64,000 nucleotides of DNA from contig SWBL01000040.1 of the NCBI GenBank assembly GCA_024195585.1, positions 124,001 to 188,000 on the forward strand. The letters run 5' to 3'. The position numbers and the translations under genes are program-made. The notes under the pieces are model-generated. The model did no database searches. It saw only the letters and a list, made by a program, of their open reading frames with translations, and was not told the origin of the DNA. The first letter of the stretch is position 1. Every line of letters starts with the position of its first letter. This document shows positions 1-10,973 of this stretch, piece by piece. This DNA is from Aureobasidium sp. EXF-3400 (Eukaryota; Ascomycota; Dothideomycetes; Dothideales; Saccotheciaceae).

Positions 1-458
1 TTCAGGAGCCAGAGAAGCTAGCACCATGCGGGCTTTGAAGCACATGATATCTTGGCCAATAGCAACGAATCTTGTCTACTCGCAGTAGCAGCAGACAGTG
101 TTGTATGTCACCTCCTTGACTTTGATCGAGATCGTGCTTGAATGTGCTTTCGTGCCGTTCACAGTCGCGGCCTTTAAAAATAGATGGCGATGCTGAACTC
201 AGCTGAAGGAATTTGCGTTCGATAGGCTCAAGAAGGTTTCGCGAAGCTGAGCGAAGTACAGTACGCTAGAGCGGTAGGTCACTGAACCAAACCCGTTGAA
301 CCCATGGGCCAGGCCAAATTTGGATCGAGGCTCCTATCTGAACGAGATGCTTTCCGTACGGCGGATGACTTTCGTGAGAAAGGCGTTGGCTCGAACCTGA
401 CCATCCTTCCTTCGAGACATGCAGCAAACGATGCAACGGCTTTGTTAGCATAATCGCC
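1..458. other. Left-edge non-coding stretch
   Basis: No reading frame here has codon structure or a family signature that I recognise. The part next to 459 presumably holds the promoter and leader of the downstream glycoprotein gene. No tRNA or repeat was seen. Confidence 0.4.
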
Positions 459-1556
459 ATGGACGTCCTTCGCGGTGCCGCCTGGTCACCCAATCCTTCC
501 TCAGCACTGCAGTCGCCGCCTCCTCGTCGCATTTCAACTCGCGCAGGCCAGCGACTCTCTGCCGTCGTCTCCGAAAGAGCCCCGTCTTCGCATTCCATGT
601 CGTCGCCATCACCGAGATTGACTAGCCGATGGAGCGACAGCACTCACCTCGCCAGAACCATCCCACGGACTAGTCATGATACTATGCCACCGCCATACGT
701 CTTGAACCCGGACGGCCTAGAAGGGAACAAGCTTGTCGCGATTGGTCCTGTCGTGCGCCAAAGAGGAGGATGCAAAAGAATCGGATTTCTGGTGCTGGCT
801 GCATTGATTGTCATTGGCCTTGGAATCGGTCTGGGTGTAGGCTTGACACGAAATGGAGGAGGAAACAATGGCCATGCTGGAGCACACCCGGGAGAACCAG
901 ACACATCCCAACCGGCATACCCTGTGGGCGAGTACAGTCTTGTGACGGCCTTGCGCATGGTTCAAACCAACTGCACTTCAGACCCCGATACCTGGCGATG
1001 CTTCCCAGGCCCTACCTTCGACCAGTCACCTGCTTCTTCTCTGGCTACTTTCAACTGGATTTTATCCAACACATCTGCCTTGTATGCCACCAATAGCAGT
1101 GACATGACCACATCCGCCCAAGGTGTTGCTGCGAACATGACCATCTCCGCCTCCAACAACCCATTCAGCATTGCCTTCGATTCGGCTCCTTTGACCTTTA
1201 TCAACGACACATCGCCACGCTATACTTTTGCTGCCAACATTTCTCAGAAGATCATCCCAGCTGCCAACATAACTGCAGACGGCCGGGCCACTGCCTGCTT
1301 CTTCAATCAGACTCAAGTCATCGGAACCCTTCACCTTGACAATACCTTTGCTCAACAATACACCTTCACTGGTAATAATGCGAGTTACACCCTCTGGCCG
1401 TACGCTGTTCAAGTCGAGTTGGTAAGCCCTGGTGGTCAGAACACACCAGCGTGCTATTACACGACCAATGGCGTTATTGGCGCCCAAATCACTGACGCAT
1501 TCACTGCTCAGCCAGCTGAGGATGAATGCCTCTGCGAGTACAAAAACTACTTCTGA
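459..1556 (+). CDS. Single-pass membrane glycoprotein, function unknown
   Basis: One uninterrupted 365-codon frame. Residues 1-105 are Ser/Pro/Arg-rich and cytosolic in character; a basic stretch (CKR) leads into one hydrophobic segment at about residues 107-130 (IGFLVLAALIVIGLGIGLGV), followed by a Gly/Asn linker and an exterior domain with many N-x-S/T sites and several cysteines, two of them in a C-terminal CLCEY motif. This is the layout of a type II surface protein with a glycosylated ectodomain. The ATG at 459 sits in a strong context (gccATGG); an in-frame ATG at 684 would give a 290-residue protein that keeps the membrane segment, in a weaker context. I do not recognise the family; similar short-tail glycoproteins are common in filamentous ascomycetes and mostly uncharacterised. 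Confidence 0.6.
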   Translation: MDVLRGAAWSPNPSSALQSPPPRRISTRAGQRLSAVVSERAPSSHSMSSPSPRLTSRWSDSTHLARTIPRTSHDTMPPPYVLNPDGLEGNKLVAIGPVVRQRGGCKRIGFLVLAALIVIGLGIGLGVGLTRNGGGNNGHAGAHPGEPDTSQPAYPVGEYSLVTALRMVQTNCTSDPDTWRCFPGPTFDQSPASSLATFNWILSNTSALYATNSSDMTTSAQGVAANMTISASNNPFSIAFDSAPLTFINDTSPRYTFAANISQKIIPAANITADGRATACFFNQTQVIGTLHLDNTFAQQYTFTGNNASYTLWPYAVQVELVSPGGQNTPACYYTTNGVIGAQITDAFTAQPAEDECLCEYKNYF

Positions 1557-2399
1557 AAGCTTTCCTTTCTATCAACGATACCCTGGCATGCTTTTGTCTT
1601 ATGTGTTACTTCATGTTCTTTTAGCGTTACCCTTATGTCAGATTCACGAATTAACTAATTCCCACCCATCTCACCATCTCTATCCAACACAAACTCTGCT
1701 CTCGCAATTACGTGGTGAGCGGATAGGGCTAGATTTCGTCCACCTGCGATTCATTCCATTCATGTAATGGCCGCTTGGCCTTCGCACATAACACTTCTCG
1801 AAGCGGTATGTCCTGGAGGCTGATGTGGATCCACGGCAGAATACAGATCCGATAACCCCAGACCCTTTCTGCAAGACGCAGCACCATGCGCGGCAGATGA
1901 AGAAGGACATTCTGGCAGATGTAAGGTTTAATACCCCGCCATGCGGAGACCGAGGATGCGGGGTTCGTGGAGTCGTCTCCTTGATCGACCTTCCTGTGGG
2001 ATCATTTCTTTGTCACGCGTGAATTTCGTTGACATGCACAAACACCGTGTCAGAAAAGCGGTGTGCAGCAGAGTTGAGTCAGAGCATGCTCTTTTTCTAT
2101 GAATTGATACCGACGCTGTGGTGGCGTGGCTTCAACGGCCCCTTGTTCACAAGAAAAAAAGAGTGCGGAAGGATTCGTGGAGCGGAGCTTTTGACACTTG
2201 GAAGTCTTGGGACTGATAACTTTGATGGTCTGATACCGCGCTAGTCGTCTACCCTCGGTTCCCTAGACCCGCAAGCTAGGTATATGAGCACTATTATCGT
2301 TAATCAATTGACTATAAAGTCAGGCCGTTTCCTGCCCTCGGTCTCCAGCATACCTACTTCGCCCTTTCTAGACCATAATCCAGGATACCATCATTCACC
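1557..2399. other. Intergenic, no gene seen
   Basis: Contains the 3' flank of the membrane glycoprotein gene and the promoter side of the aldehyde dehydrogenase gene. Short open frames here lack any recognisable domain. An AT-rich GGTATATGAG element about 120 nt before the dehydrogenase ATG could be a TATA-like site, which is only a guess. Confidence 0.35.
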
Positions 2400-4076
2400 A
2401 TGTCGCCCGGCAAAACCTCAAGAATTTCGTTCGACGAAAACTTCGCCAACGTCATCAATGGCGAAGCACGCACAAAATCAGACAACTATCACCAAGGCGT
2501 AAATCCAGCAACTGGCGAGAAGCTCTGGAATGTGCCAATTGCCAACCAGTCAGATGTCGACGAGGCCGTCGCTGCAGCACAGAAGGCTTTCGAGTCATGG
2601 AGCCGCAAGCCCATTGAAGAACGCAAGGAACTCTTGAAGAACTTCCGCGACCTCTGGAGCGGTTACCAAGAAGAATTCACCACCCTGTTGTGCAAGGAGA
2701 CCGGAAAACCCAGACAATTCGCCGCTATGGAAGTTGGCGGTGTTTGTGCATTTATCGACCATCATGTTTCCCTGAACATCCCTGAAGAACGAGTCGAGGA
2801 TGATGAGAAGATCTTGACAACGAGATACATGCCCTTGGGTGTTGTTGGTGCCATCTGCCCCTGGAACGTAAGTGATTGTTCCCCAATCTCGTTAAAATAG
2901 AACGTGGTACTGACAGGTTGTTGATAGTTCCCTCTGATTCTTTCTTTCGGCAAGATTTGTCCCGCTCTGCTTACTGGATGTACCATCATCGTCAAGCCCT
3001 CGCCTTTCACTCCTTACACTTCGCTGAAGGCAATTGAGCTGGCTCAGACCATTTTCCCTCCTGGAGTTGTTCAGGTCCTTGGTGGCGATGACAAGCTTGG
3101 TCCCATGTTCACTGAGCACCCTGGCATTGCAAAGATCAGTTTCACTGGCAGTACCGCTACCGGAAAGAAGATCATGGCTGCTTGCAGCAAGACCCTCAAG
3201 CGCGTCACCCTCGAGCTAGGTGGCAATGACGCCAGTATCGTCAGAGAAGATGTTGATATCGAGGCTACTGCTCCACAGCTTGTTATGGGAGCCTTCCAGA
3301 ACAGTGGCCAGGTATGTTGGTCAGGTCCTAACGAGATTCTCAGATGCTGATCTCACTACCAGGTCTGCGTTGCCACCAAGCGTATCTACATCCACGAGAA
3401 GATCTACAGACCTATGGTCGATGCAATGGCCAAGGTTGCTGCTACTCTGAAGGTTGGTTCACCCGACGAGAAGGGTGTCATGCTGGGCCCTACCCAGAAC
3501 CAGATGCAGGTAAGTTTCCAGAACGCAAAAAATTCTGTCGATTCCCTCTGAAGATAAAATGATTAGTATGAGAAGGTCAAGACTTTCTTCCAGGACAGCA
3601 AAGACAAGGGCTACAACTTCATCACCGGTACTGGCGATGTTGAGGAGAAGAAGGGTTTCTGGATTCAACCAGCTATTATTGACAACCCTCCCAACGACAG
3701 CAAGATCATTCAGGAGGAGCAATTCGGTTTGATTCTCCCTGTTCAGCCTTACTCTGACGAAGAAGAGGTCATCAAGCGTGCCAACAGCACCAACTCTGGT
3801 CTTGGTGCTTGCGTCTGGAGCAAGGATGAGAAGGCTGCTGAGCGTATCGCTCTCCGTCTGGAGGCCGGCAGTGTGTTCATCAACTCATTTGAGAAGCCCA
3901 CTCCTCAAGCGTAAGTTGCCCATGTCTGTCTTGCGCTTTCTTGATCAACACACTGACTTGTCTTTAGTATCTTTGGAGGCCACAAGGAGAGCGGCATCGG
4001 TGGTGAGTGGGGCACACAGGGTCTGCTGTCCTACTGCAACCCTCATGTTATCCACTTGTACAAGAGCAAGCTGTAG
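2400..4076 (+). CDS. NAD(P)-dependent aldehyde dehydrogenase
   Basis: Oxidises an aldehyde to the acid with NAD(P). Five exons, introns 2868-2927, 3312-3362, 3510-3566 and 3911-3967, give a closed 483-residue frame, the normal ALDH length. Visible landmarks: PWNFPL before the cofactor fold, IVKPSPFTP for the cofactor-binding lysine, FTGSTATGK for the Rossmann loop, general base Glu at about 252 in LELGGND, and the nucleophile Cys at about 286 in NSGQVCVAT, which falls just after intron 2. The C-terminal GGHKESGIGGEWG motif is also typical. No targeting sequence, so cytosolic. It resembles the broad-specificity fungal ALDHs rather than methylmalonate-semialdehyde or betaine enzymes, but the substrate cannot be read from sequence. 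The start is the first ATG of the conserved frame. Confidence 0.93.
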
Positions 4077-4659
4077 ACCAGTAGCGACGAACAAAGACAA
4101 CATCTTCCCCACACCTTCATTCTTCAACCTTGAAGGTACGACAGTAAGGCATGATTAGTAGTATCTTCGGAATTTCACTACGTTTTTAAAGATGGCGATG
4201 CCCAAGCAGAGAGCGGATGGCTCTGTGACAGAATTGGGACGGGCGCAAGGATATGCAAGGGGCGACTAGATAGATATTGATACCAAAGGACAATGAATGC
4301 AGTAATTTCATGGTATGAGGTTTCAGACTCCACTGTCCAGCCGGACATCGGGACTTCTTGCACCGATTGTTCTAACCAGTGAGTCATCAAATGTCAGCCT
4401 GCTGGTTTTGATGGCAAACAGGTATTGGTTCTAGTCAGCCACACTTCGATGAGGAGCGAATCCTTCCAGATAACGATACAAGCCTGCATTCCGAGCGGCG
4501 CTTCCAACTTCCGACATACCAACCAAAAAGAATAATTTACTGATCCATGCAACATATATCTGCGCTAATGTCCTCGACCAGACAATGTGAACCCGCTCGC
4601 TACAGTCCTCGGCCTCTTTACTAGATATCTGACAATTTCACCACTAACGACCGCACAAT
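4077..4659. other. Intergenic, no gene seen
   Basis: 3' flank of the aldehyde dehydrogenase and 5' flank of the nitroreductase gene. No supported coding frame, repeat or RNA gene was found. Confidence 0.4.
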
Positions 4660-5442
4660 ATGGCTGACAAGACATCCTTCCTTGAGGCCACCAAAGCTCG
4701 TCGCTCCCTCTATTCCCTCAGCAAAGAATCTCCCATATCGAATGGCCGTATCATCTCCATCGTCGAACACGCGATTCGTTATGCACCCTCGCCGTTCAAT
4801 GCACGCTCTTGCCGATGCATCATACTCTTTGGAGACGACCACGATAAACTCTGGGACATGGGTGCTGCAGCCATCCAGAGTTGCATGCCTATGGCTGTAG
4901 ATATCCTCATTCCCAAAGTTCAGGGCTTTCGCGGCGCATACGGCACTGTGAATTTTTTCTGTCAATCGTTATGTCTGTTTCGTTGCGCTGACTGAATCTT
5001 TAGGTCTTGTTCTTTGAGGATGTAGACTCGGTCAAGGAACTTAACCCTCGATTTGCGAAGATGTCTGAGGAGAATCCTGAATGTACGTTTCTTTCGATTT
5101 GTCTTCGCCAAGTCAAAGATGCTAATCTAGTCTTATAGGGTACGATCACAGCAGCGGAATGCATCAATACGTCGGTAAGTCACTTCATCTCCTGGCCCGC
5201 AAAAATCACTATCTAATTCGAAAATCACAGTCTGGACAGCTCTCGAAGCCGAAGGTCTTGGTTGCAATCTTCAGCACTACCAGGGCATGATGCACGAGGA
5301 GATGTACGCACAGTGGAATATCCCAGAAACGTGGCAAGCAAAATCTCAACTTGTGTTTGGAAAGCCGTTGTCAGGTCCTCTAGTCGACAAGGAAAAGACG
5401 TTCCGGGATATCAAGGACTGTATCAAGGTTTATGGTCAATAG
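4660..5442 (+). CDS. Small nitroreductase (fungal Hbn1/Frm2 type)
   Basis: Four exons (introns 4948-5003, 5083-5138, 5175-5230) close into a 204-residue protein. The start has the family signature ATKARRSLYSLSKESPIS followed by VEHAIRYAPSPFNARSCR, where the RRS and SPFN residues bind FMN phosphate; the C-terminal half has EAEGLGCNLQHYQ and a K-D-x-K-x-YG end. Members of this short single-domain nitroreductase group use NAD(P)H to reduce nitro compounds or quinones; yeast Hbn1 and Frm2 are linked to lipid and oxidative-stress signalling. No signal or organelle sequence is visible. Introns 2 and 3 leave a mini-exon of 36 nt. A MITE-like element begins 46 nt after the stop codon, so the 3' UTR may include it. 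Confidence 0.88.
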
Positions 5443-6493
5443 TCTAGCAACAAGATTTTCCATGAACGGTTCGAATTGAAACTCAAGGATCCTCCCCATG
5501 TGCGAAAGACAGTTACAGTGTAGCCATTAAAATGCACAGTAGTGTTCGAATGGAGAGTATGGCCACATAAACACCTTGAAAGAATAGTCTCTCTGTGGAT
5601 AGCAACCACTTCTAGAAGGTATTGTGCATTTTTGTAGCCTGAAACATCACTATACGTCACGCGTGGGAAGGGAGTCCGAAAGAGAAGTGACAGTCTTTTG
5701 CACAGGGGGAGGATAAACTCGGCAAACACAAGAGGGCTGGTCTGGTTACTCTTTCATAACAAAAACAGAAGGGAGACTTTTCTGACATGACAAAACAGTT
5801 GTGAGCCTTATTATTGAGATGAAAAACAAGGGTCCCCTTCGGTCTCGAACTGTCGGACAAGTCACAGGGTTCGCGGGAAGATCTTCCGAGCCGGCATAAG
5901 CGAGCACGGGGAAGCAGGCAAAGGATTGACGCGAATCATTACCCCTTTAGTTAAATCTCTCACCTCATTGTTAGAGAGAGGGCTTTTTTGGCAAAACAAA
6001 CCACTCATGATCCGCACATCTACCAACGTGTTTGTCTCCCACGCAACTGACCTGGTTGATCGCAATTCTGAGGCTTGCACAAATGACCAAATCAGATTCG
6101 TCAGGCCAACTTTTTTCTTCCGTACATACGGCGTTTCAGGTCGTACATGACGTTGGAATGACTCGACTAGCCACGGTCAAACCTCGAGCATGTTGCGTTT
6201 TGCTCGCAACCGTATGGTCGAGATTTCTTCTATTCCCTTGTCCTGACTCTTGAAAGTTCTGCTTGAATAACTCTCTTCTATACGAGTTTTTGCATCAGGC
6301 GGCCCCTTGAACGTTGCCCTTTCGTTTACCGTCAAACGGAGCCTTTCCTGTGACCCGGCTTGGAGATTTGTTTATTGCGACGGAGACGGGCCATTTATAG
6401 CTTTGTCGCCTTCGGGACCTTTTTTGACCTTCTTATCTCTCTTTGACCCTGCATTATCGACTGTAAACGCAGGTACAGAAAACGGTCTTCACA
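5443..6493. other. Intergenic holding a MITE-like element
   Basis: Apart from the inverted-repeat element at 5489-5714, no gene was recognised. The segment from about 5720 to 6493 is the presumed promoter and leader of the PQ-loop gene and is rich in pyrimidine runs. Confidence 0.4.
5489..5714. mobile_element. MITE-like inverted-repeat element, copy A
   Basis: The left end 5489-5510 (ATCCTCCCCATGTGCGAAAG then AC) matches the reverse complement of the right end 5693-5714 at 20 of 22 positions. A second, inner inverted pair lies at 5521-5540 (TAGCCATTAAAATGCACAGT) and 5621-5640 (ATTGTGCATTTTTGTAGCCT). The element has no coding capacity. The same ends recur in copies B and C. AAACTC occurs at 5479-5484 and at 5715-5720, a possible target duplication, but four extra bases separate it from the left end, so this is uncertain. 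A non-autonomous DNA transposon is the best reading. Confidence 0.72.
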
Positions 6494-7785
6494 ATGGATA
6501 TCATGTCATCCGTCACACAGGACAAATGCAAGAAGTTGTCTGAGCCTTCCACAGGACAGTTTGCCATATCATGGTAAGTATTTAGATGATCTTCTCTTCG
6601 CGCCTGAGAAACATTCATTGTCTTCGCTTTCAATTCTCATAAACGAGCAATCACTGACATAGAGATCTTTACAACAGCGCACTCCTAGGATGGCTCTTGG
6701 TTTCCTACATTCCTCAGTTTGCGCGCATCATTGGTCGCAAGTCGGCAGAAGGCCTCTCGACTCTGTACATTCTTCTAGGCTCCCTTTCCGGAACATGTGC
6801 TGTGGCCAATATCATGGTCTTGCCTTCCAGCCAGACAGATATTGCTTGCTGTAGACATTACACACGCTTCGGATGTATCTCTCGTCTGTTGGGAATCTTC
6901 CAAGTCGTCAGTGGTGTATCTTTGTTCTGGTGCATGTAAGTTTCGAACATTCATTCTTTGTCTAAACAAGAAGTTCTCGGCAAATCATAAAACATTGGTA
7001 TTGATCAATCACACAGCATGTTCCTCTACGTCTACTTCTCAGAGGAAGAAGCAGATGCCGAACTTCATGGTCGCCGCCGCTCTTTGTCATCTCCAGACCG
7101 CACTTTCCGCCGTGCTCGCCGCGCTATTCGTCTTCTGATCATCGTGGTTGCTTTTGCATTTGCTATTATGCTTATCAGCGCTGTCATCTTGAACCGCTTC
7201 CCCTGGTACTCCCAGGAGTGGGCTAATGTGTTGGGGATTGCTGTTGCTTGCTTTGCTTGCGTGCAGTGGGTGCCCCAGGTGTGGACCACTATTCACCTTG
7301 GCCATCTTGGAAGTTTGAGTCTAGCGAGTATTTGTATGGGTGCGCCTGTAAGTCTTTTGTCCATGTTTTGGTCGACTAGGGATTTTTTTATTTTTTTTGC
7401 AGAACTAACTTGTTATCTGCAGTACACATGGATCTTCGGCATCAATATGATCATCCGCCTCGGTCTCTCTGGCTGGTCCGTCTGGATCGTCTACGTGCTG
7501 GTCGGAATAATGCAACTTACCCTCATTATCACCGCCATCATCTACATGATCCGTGATAACCGCAAAGCTCGCCGTGCAGACGCTACTTCCGCAACTGCCT
7601 CTTCTACCAGAAGAGATGTTTCTGAGTCCCCCAGTACAAGAGCGCTGAGACCCCAACTGCAGGCTTGGAACAGCTTTGCTGCTCCTGCGAATGGGGAGAC
7701 TGAAGGTGACAGTGAAAGAACGCCCTTGTTGGCTACCAGGAATAAGCATGTTGAGGAAACTGCTAGTCCAAGACGCGTTATCTAG
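6494..7785 (+). CDS. PQ-loop repeat membrane protein
   Basis: Four exons (introns 6574-6677, 6936-7016, 7348-7422) give 343 residues with seven likely membrane segments. Two PQ-loop motifs are visible: LVSYIPQFARIIGRKSAEGL near residue 40 and CVQWVPQVWTTIHLGHLGSL in the second half, each with the helix-PQ-helix layout shared with lysosomal/vacuolar cationic amino-acid exporters (Ypq, PQLC2) and cystinosin. The loop between them is long and charged (EEEADAELHGRRR). The C-terminal tail is cytosolic, Ser-rich and ends with an ERTPLL-type acidic dileucine signal, which would suit sorting to the vacuole. The last intron is a multiple of three and has no stop, so an unspliced transcript stays open. 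Substrate unknown; amino-acid export is inferred from the family. Confidence 0.85.
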
Positions 7786-8384
7786 ACTTTGCGATCGGAC
7801 GAAGTGAAAAGGTATGCTGTCAAGGATGCGTCTACGCGATACAAGACATGGACGTTTTGAGTCTGATTGCTGCAAAGAAGGACTCGCTTTCGAGGTCATA
7901 AACACAGTTGTAATGACGGGGGGCACAAACAAGGGGTGTTCTGGGAAAATGCTTGTATAACATGATGGTAATGATCACTTTCTTCTTTTTCTTCCTCTCT
8001 TCGCCGCCTGTCAGAGAATTTAATCTACACCCTGAGCTCTCGCAGCGAATGCAGAAATAAAGCAACATGCTCTAGATTGTACGTCGACTCTTATCCGACC
8101 AGAATTGTATCATCTTTCGCTTTGGAGTAGCCAACGCGAGCTGCCAGCCTTTGATCTAGTGCTTTTGCTGCAGCTAACAGTTGTCGCAGACGATTACCAT
8201 ACGCGCCCGACCACTCGATAGGTTACAGGACCCCGTCCTCAAAGATAAGAAAGTGGGATAGTCTCGGTGACCGAGATGTCTTCTTGGCATTTTCGGGACA
8301 TTTTATATTAATCATCCGAAGTTTATAAAGCAGAATAGAATCGTCTGCAAAGCACTTTTGGGCAGTTGATCCTTCGGAGTCACT
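7786..8384. other. Intergenic, no gene seen
   Basis: 3' flank of the PQ-loop gene and promoter side of the serine hydrolase gene. No supported coding frame or repeat. Confidence 0.4.
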
Positions 8385-9312
8385 ATGAAAATCCTCTGTC
8401 TACATGGAAAAGGCACAAGTGCAAGTATACTAGAAACGCAAACGGGTAAGGTCTTCCTAGTCAGCCTCGTTCTTTGCTGATACAGAACCAGCGGCTTTCC
8501 GACGACGTATACACGTTCTAGAGCCAGAAACACACCTGGTCTTTGACTTTGTCGATGGACCACTTGTTGCGGATCCTGCACCGTCGATAGATCAGTTCTT
8601 CAAGGGCCCTTTCTGGTCATTTTATCAATCGGCTGATATGGACAACCTTCGCGCTGCTCATGCTTGGCTGCTCGAAGTGATAGAGAGACAAGGCCCTTAT
8701 GATGGTGTTCTGGCTTTCTCGCAGGGTTGTGCTTTGGCTGCTACTTTGATGCTTGAGATACAGGCTGGTGTTAAAAGGACTGAAGTCAAGACAGCATTGA
8801 GACACAGACAGCAGCCTTTCAAGTTTGCCATCTTCATCTGCGGCGGTTTACCCCTCTCATACTTTGGTGAGAAGGGATATACCATATCAGATGCAGCGTT
8901 GCAGTATGACGAACAAGCCAGACTAGCCTTATCCTCTCAAGCATCCTTGAAGGCACTTCTCCAATGCGGGAGCCAACGGTGGAATCAGCAAGACTGGACA
9001 ACTCTCAACAATGATAAACACTCTCCGAGCAGTCATCACGAATCTCGTTCAGCGAGAACAGTGTTTGGTCTTGACTTGGCTCAAGTGGCAGACGCACACA
9101 AGATCTCAATCCCGACTGTTCACATTTACGGATCCAAAGACCCTCGTATGGGATCTGCGCTGCAGCTGGCTGGGATGTGCAGGCCTGACAAAACAAGACT
9201 TGCTTGCCACAGGGGTGGTCATGATATCCCCCGGACGTCTGAAGTAAGCGACTTGATAGCAGAATTGATGTTGTGGGCGTCAACAGAGACGGGACAGAGT
9301 GATGAGAGTTAA
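8385..9312 (+). CDS. FSH1-type serine hydrolase
   Basis: Two exons with an intron at 8446-8485 give 295 residues. The start MKILCLHGKGTSA is the FSH1 family opening (oxyanion-hole loop of an alpha/beta hydrolase). The nucleophile is Ser99 in AFSQGCALA (G-x-S-x-G variant FSQG), the acid is likely Asp in YGSKDPRM and the base His in HRGGHDIP, in the expected order. Fungal members hydrolyse small esters; several sit in polyketide clusters as product-release or trimming hydrolases, but no synthase is nearby, so this one is probably a stand-alone housekeeping enzyme. The intron is only 40 nt, at the low end for fungi, but its GTAAGG donor, GCTGAT branch site and TACAG acceptor join the frames exactly. 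Confidence 0.85.
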
Positions 9313-9916
9313 GTAACGTCTCGAGCCTGATATATTGCACAAGCACTTCCAACTTAGAAAATCAGTTTGTTCGAATATTATCTACCATACTTGTTCGGAG
9401 TCATCCAGTCGTCGATGGAGGAACGATATCCCTTCTTGTTGAAACTTCTTATGCGGTTCAGAAGTGCATTTCAAGGATCAAGAAATCTTCATAAAAGAGG
9501 CCGGCGAAAAGACTATCGAGAGGGAAACTGCTCTGCTTTCTCGAAAATGCCTTCCGATTGTCGTGGCTACCTCATTAATCATCTTGGCACGATCAAGATT
9601 GTTGAAGTGCCAGATCAAGGTGCATTATAAACAACACGATCAGGGCTCGGGTCCGCGCTCTCGAAATCCAATACAGCGTGAACAAAATAGCCGAGGACTT
9701 CACTCGATCTTGTCCGATCTCTTACAAACGACACCACCTCATATCACAGTACTGCTGCTAGATGAACAGTCAAAAAGAGATAGACAGTATAACTATCGAA
9801 ACAGCAACAGAAAACTCCTCCCAGCGCTTTCATACGTCATGTTTGGTTCGCATATTACTGGGTGCGGCGTAGCACGTGGCGAGGTGATTCTTTTGGTGAG
9901 CTTCCCAACCACTGCA
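9313..9916. other. Intergenic, no gene seen
   Basis: No reading frame here matches a recognisable family. It lies downstream of the truncated membrane-protein remnant, where the rest of that gene should have been, and no continuation of it was detected. Confidence 0.4.
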
Positions 9917-10150
9917 CTAAAGGAGTCCCTTTGGTGACCAAACAGTGGAGAGCTTGCCGCTGGACGTGAGAAGCGACCAGAAATAGAGTCCGGAGTAGCG
10001 CTTGAAGACAACTAGGACCAGTATGATGATCTCGGCGGCATTGTACCATGCGATGGCTGTGAATGCAATCATCGCTCGAATGATGATGGCATTTTCGCCT
10101 TTGTAGCCGCCAGTAATGCCATTCTGTGCGTCGGTTATTCCGTCAGGCAT
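9917..10150 (-). pseudogene. Truncated integral membrane protein remnant
   Basis: A 77-codon frame begins MPDGITDAQNGITGGYKGEN and runs into AMIAFTAIAWYNAAEIIILV and FKRYSGLYFWSLLTSSG. This matches the first transmembrane helices of a common fungal seven-helix integral membrane family (the WYN-x-x-E and RYxGLYFWSLL motifs are typical, from memory). After LLTSSG the sequence turns into unrelated residues and stops, and neither the same strand further along nor the other frames show the expected remaining helices. I read it as a 3'-truncated gene fragment. A missed intron followed by a divergent remainder is the alternative. Copy B of the MITE-like element lies about 550 nt upstream of its start. 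Confidence 0.5.
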
Positions 10151-10973
10151 ATCGGTCTGGGATAACCAGCCCGAAATATTCCGGTACGTTGATATATATG
10201 TGAGATGGTGCTTGGAGTTTCTAGGACATGGTTGCGCTGGGAGACAGCCTGGAGATGGCGTCTTTCCAGGAGAGAAGATGGACGTGGTAAGCAGAAAGAC
10301 GGAAGAAAGGAGAAGGTATCCATGACTGCGAGTGACAACAGCCTTGAATCCTTCGCATGCAACGTCTTCGGAGGCTCAGGCCAGATCGGCGCGTGAGCAT
10401 GTCTAACAGGGTTGACGGCCTGACGGGACGCCATGCACGTCACATTGCGGGGCTCCACCAGTCGACAACGCCTGCCTCCACTCTAGACCGCTAAAGGTGT
10501 GGCAGGGCTGACCTTTCGGTTATAAGGCATCTGACTCTTCTCCCGAGGTGGGTGATATAGGCTATTTCCGAGCTGCAAAGATGCGAGATTGTGAGACATG
10601 TCAATTGATATTATTGACAGAGATCTACCATATTGTGGTCCGCAGGCTCTATTTGCGTACGTCCCCTGCAGAAACATGAACGCGTAATCTACCGTCCCCG
10701 TGTGCTAAAAGACTGTCACAGGGAGCACGGTACTTTCGCAAAAAACGTAGTCTCCACAGACAGCCCCATAAAAGGCTATCTCCACGGCCAGACCCATACC
10801 CAGAGTACAAATGTGCATTTCAATAGTTTGATGCCCTTGTGCCTCGGAAGGTGGGAGGGTCAATCGCAAGATTGTGACAGGTTTTAGCACACGGGGAGGA
10901 GAGAGCCAAACGCTGAAGAGCATGAGGTAGCAGACAGCTTGTAGCCCGAGACTCTAATCCACCTATGGTATGA
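10151..10973. other. Intergenic holding a MITE-like element
   Basis: No gene recognised apart from the element at 10695-10898. The region separates the truncated membrane-protein remnant from the 3' end of the nitronate monooxygenase gene. Confidence 0.4.
10695..10898. mobile_element. MITE-like inverted-repeat element, copy B
   Basis: The left arm 10695-10720 (TCCCCGTGTGCTAAAAGACT then GTCACA) pairs with the right arm 10873-10897 (TGTGACAGGTTTTAGCACAC then GGGGA) with one small indel and near-perfect identity. The arm sequence is the same as in copies A and C. The centre holds ACAAATGTGCATTT at 10807-10820, related to the inner arm of the other copies. No coding capacity. Exact ends and a target-site duplication could not be fixed by eye. 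Confidence 0.68.
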
